Positions 61,646 through 64,000 of a DNA stretch of 64,000 bases are shown here, one piece after another. Every line of letters starts with the position of its first letter. Position 1 is the first letter of the stretch. This DNA comes from Pelobates cultripes (taxonomy: Eukaryota; Chordata; Amphibia; Anura; Pelobatidae), in NCBI GenBank assembly GCA_933207985.1, contig OW240912.1, forward strand, positions 250,075,252 to 250,139,251, written 5' to 3'. Both the position numbers and the translations under genes were made by a program. The notes beneath the pieces were generated by a model. The model made no database searches and was not told the DNA's origin. It saw nothing but the letters and a program-made list of their open reading frames with translations.

Positions 61646-61974
61646 GTCGTGATACTCTTGTGATTCCTGCTCATTGAGCGGATGATCGAAGGTAATTGAT
61701 GCTTCTTCGATTTTACACGAGCCTTCTTCGACAATTAAGGGATACACAGATAGGATAGTGAATAATCCTTCTGGGGAGGAATGGAATATTTGATCGACAA
61801 TTTCGTCCTCAGTTAAGTATTCTTCAGGGATGAGGCCTATAATTTGGTTTTGGAAACCAAATGTATAGTACTCAGCATCCAATGCTAGACCTAATAATGT
61901 TCCTTTTGGTAAAGTAACACTATTGGGTGTAACATTGTTGACCATGATATAGATGGGATTCTTACCAATACTAT
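61646..61974 (-). pseudogene. inverted fragment of retroviral pol (region before reverse transcriptase)
   Basis: The minus strand is open for all 109 codons, with an internal ATG at 61945. A VNNVTPNSVTLPKGTLLG segment resembles the stretch between protease and reverse transcriptase in retroviral and Gypsy Pol (beta-strand, 'I-PKGT-LG'), followed by an acidic linker. It is probably from the same provirus family as the RNase H-integrase frame beside it, but points the other way. Confidence 0.6.
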
Positions 61975-62083
61975 ACGAATAGGGGGCGGGTCGAACCGCG
62001 CATATGTTCGCCCGCCGTGGCGAACGCGAACATGCTATGTTCGCCAGGAACCGTTCGCCAGCGAACCGTTCGGTACATCACTA
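61975..62083 (+). mobile_element. hAT right end, copy 2
   Basis: Starts at ACGAATAG directly after inverted pol DNA and ends CATCACTA directly before RNase H. It is the same length as copy 1. Confidence 0.9.
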
Positions 62084-63936
62084 TTGCAGGTATCGGAATC
62101 GCCTGGACAGGTGATTATCCCAATGTATCTATAGGATACAATATTGGTCCCAAAAGCAGTCAGATAGCCGAACTCTGTGCAGTATATAAGACCATCAAAA
62201 TGGCAATAGAATATGGTATCAAAGAATTTGTTATTATAACTGATTCCAACTATGTTCACAACAGTTTCGTCGAATATCTGCCTAGCTGGAAACTTAACCA
62301 AATGCTGAAAAGCAATAACAAACCTGTTAAACATGGGAAATTGTTTTGTAAAATTGATGAACTGGTTAAGGAAAATGGTTTAACCATATATTGGAAGAAA
62401 ACCAAAGGCCATTCTAAAATAGAAGGTATTGACAAGGATGGTAATGACTTAGCCGATTCACTGGCAAAACAAGCTGCCATCAATGGTGAAACCCTAAACA
62501 TTGATGATCTTATGGGTTCAATTCATGTTGAAGCCATAACTAGACGACAGGCTAGAGATAATGCCGACTTAAATGTCGTGCAATGGGGTCAAGAAGCTCC
62601 TAGTGAGGACTTGATTACCAGTCAAAAGAATGATCCCGTCATAGGCATATTCTATAAACATATAGAAGACCCTACTGCCAATCCCATCACAGATGAGGAT
62701 TGCAAAGATAATGAAGATTTACGAATCTTGATGAGATATAAAGTCCAATTTAGTATCATGGATGGATTGCTGGTCAGAACTTCTAAACATGGTATACAAC
62801 AATGGGTAGTCCCAACTGTATACAGAGGGTTAATGCTCCAACACGCACATGATGCACCTACATCTGGGCATCGTGGTGATAAGATCACATATGAGATATT
62901 GCGTGATTATGCATATTGGCCACACATGTTAAGAGATGTTAAGACATACTGTCAGGGATGCTTGATTTGTCCGCAATATCAACCCCATGGTCCAACCCAT
63001 CGTGCACCACTTCAGAAGAGGGGGGTGTCATTACCCTGGTCTGATATTCAAATTGACTTTATAGGTCCTGTAACAAGATCTTCAAGAGGTAACAAATACA
63101 TGTTAACCGTTACATGTATGTACACAAAGTGGACAGAGTGTTTGCCTTGTAAAGAGAACACGAGTACTGTGTGCGCCACTTTGTTGATTAACCATGTCTT
63201 TTCCAGGTTGGGTCTGCCTCAAAGAATTGAGTCAGACAGAGGTAGTCATTTTACCAGCGAGGTAATGGCTAAGATGTGGAACATTCTAGGTATTAAACGA
63301 AAGCTACATATTGCATACCGCGCTGCGTCTAGCGGGGGGGTAGAGCGATATAACCAGTCTATCGTTAATATTCTGAAGAAGTATGTTAAGGAGTCTGGTA
63401 AAGACTGGGACATTAAATTGCCCCTAGTTTTAATGGCGATTAGAGCAACACCTAGCATTGCTACCAAATTGTCACCTTTTGAATTGATGACAGGAAGAAA
63501 GATGGTTTTACCACAGCATTTACTATATCGTACTTTGGATCATAACTTGATCAATGCTGCCACTACGCATCAGTATATCAAAGATTTACGCAAGCATTTA
63601 CAGCATGCGTTTGCTTTTGCCCAAAAGAATCTAGAAAAAGCAGCGACAGGGGTTAAGACCTATTACGATCTAAAAACCACAAAAAAGGAATATGAGATCA
63701 CAGATCAAGTCTATCTGTATAACTTTGCACGAAATCAAGTAAAGGAAAATACATTTTTACCTTCTTGGAAAGGGCCATATGTCATTATTGACAAAATTTC
63801 CCCAGTAGCGTGCAAGATAAAAGTTCCTAAGGATGGTGATTTTATTGAAAAGTGGGTTCACATTAACCAGTTGCGTGCTTGTCATCCTAAATCTCAATTA
63901 AGGATTATAGGTGCGGATTCGGATGCAGAAGGGTGA
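62017..63936 (+). CDS. retroviral RNase H-integrase, 639 codons, fused to a hAT end
   Basis: The first ~22 codons are transposon end; retroviral coding starts at 62084. RNase H: Glu52 (AELCAV), Asp76 (TDSNY), a His132 loop and Asp147 are visible, but the first catalytic Asp is lost upstream. Integrase: a zinc-binding HHCC region (His near 278 and 285, Cys315 and Cys318), then catalytic Asp347, Asp407 and Glu443 with the classic 35-residue spacing, then a GPY/F-type C-terminal module (WKGPY). Stop at 63934-63936. Protease and reverse transcriptase are absent. The type resembles integrases of early-branching vertebrate retroviruses and the NYNRIN/GIN-like group. An open frame of this length suggests a young copy. 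Confidence 0.9.
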   Translation: MANANMLCSPGTVRQRTVRYITIAGIGIAWTGDYPNVSIGYNIGPKSSQIAELCAVYKTIKMAIEYGIKEFVIITDSNYVHNSFVEYLPSWKLNQMLKSNNKPVKHGKLFCKIDELVKENGLTIYWKKTKGHSKIEGIDKDGNDLADSLAKQAAINGETLNIDDLMGSIHVEAITRRQARDNADLNVVQWGQEAPSEDLITSQKNDPVIGIFYKHIEDPTANPITDEDCKDNEDLRILMRYKVQFSIMDGLLVRTSKHGIQQWVVPTVYRGLMLQHAHDAPTSGHRGDKITYEILRDYAYWPHMLRDVKTYCQGCLICPQYQPHGPTHRAPLQKRGVSLPWSDIQIDFIGPVTRSSRGNKYMLTVTCMYTKWTECLPCKENTSTVCATLLINHVFSRLGLPQRIESDRGSHFTSEVMAKMWNILGIKRKLHIAYRAASSGGVERYNQSIVNILKKYVKESGKDWDIKLPLVLMAIRATPSIATKLSPFELMTGRKMVLPQHLLYRTLDHNLINAATTHQYIKDLRKHLQHAFAFAQKNLEKAATGVKTYYDLKTTKKEYEITDQVYLYNFARNQVKENTFLPSWKGPYVIIDKISPVACKIKVPKDGDFIEKWVHINQLRACHPKSQLRIIGADSDAEG

Positions 63937-64000
63937 ACGACTAACCTGGATGAATACTTGATTCACGTGGTATAGTATGAGGTGAAATGTTGTGATGTGC
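63606..64000 (+). repeat. exact duplicate of 52060-52454
   Basis: All 395 bases agree with the first 395 after the assembly gap. The match is limited only by the gap on one side and the window edge on the other. Offset 11,546 bp. Confidence 0.97.

Overview
The window looks like a gene-poor, repeat-packed stretch of a frog or toad (anuran) nuclear genome. That assignment is an inference from the mix of repeat families: short TTAA-flanked elements with mirror-image ends, frog-type L1 ORF2 pieces, hAT ends rich in TTCGCC/GGCGAA, and a retrovirus-like pol. No database search was run. No exon of a single-copy host gene could be supported. Much of the DNA is AT-rich and featureless, and the rest is mobile elements, many nested in one another.

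Layout. 1-9.8 kb: an L1 tail on the minus strand, a family of hairpin-bearing foldback repeats, an L1 ORF2 on the plus strand split by a 750-bp insertion with a perfect 14-bp target duplication, and a Ty3/Gypsy LTR with a broken gag. 9.8-23.7 kb: mostly unique AT-rich DNA with MITEs (a 120-bp hAT MITE with a perfect 8-bp duplication at 15,265), a 31-bp perfect hairpin, two large inverted repeats and TA arrays. 23.7-37.8 kb: a complete 1,009-bp solo LTR with its 5-bp duplication, more MITEs, and CA/TG minisatellites. 37.8-48.5 kb: largely blank, with one CR1-like reverse-transcriptase relic.

48.5-64 kb is the most active part. A hAT left end is followed by a higher-order repeat (91-bp satellite, hairpin-rich LTR-like unit, a captured C2H2 zinc-finger fragment and a 165-180-bp repeat) that occurs twice and runs into a 100-N assembly gap. 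After the gap comes the 3' half of an endogenous retrovirus: pol end, a damaged env carrying a furin-type site, and a long 3' LTR. A second, younger solo LTR sits between its pol and env. Further on are another CR1 relic, an L1 piece, a repeat array with inverted arms around a 170-codon ORF, duplicated hAT ends flanking an inverted piece of pol, and an intact 639-codon RNase H-integrase frame. The last 395 bases repeat the first 395 after the gap without a mismatch.

No genes here work together as a pathway. The relations are those of insertion order: which element landed in which, read from target-site duplications and broken frames.
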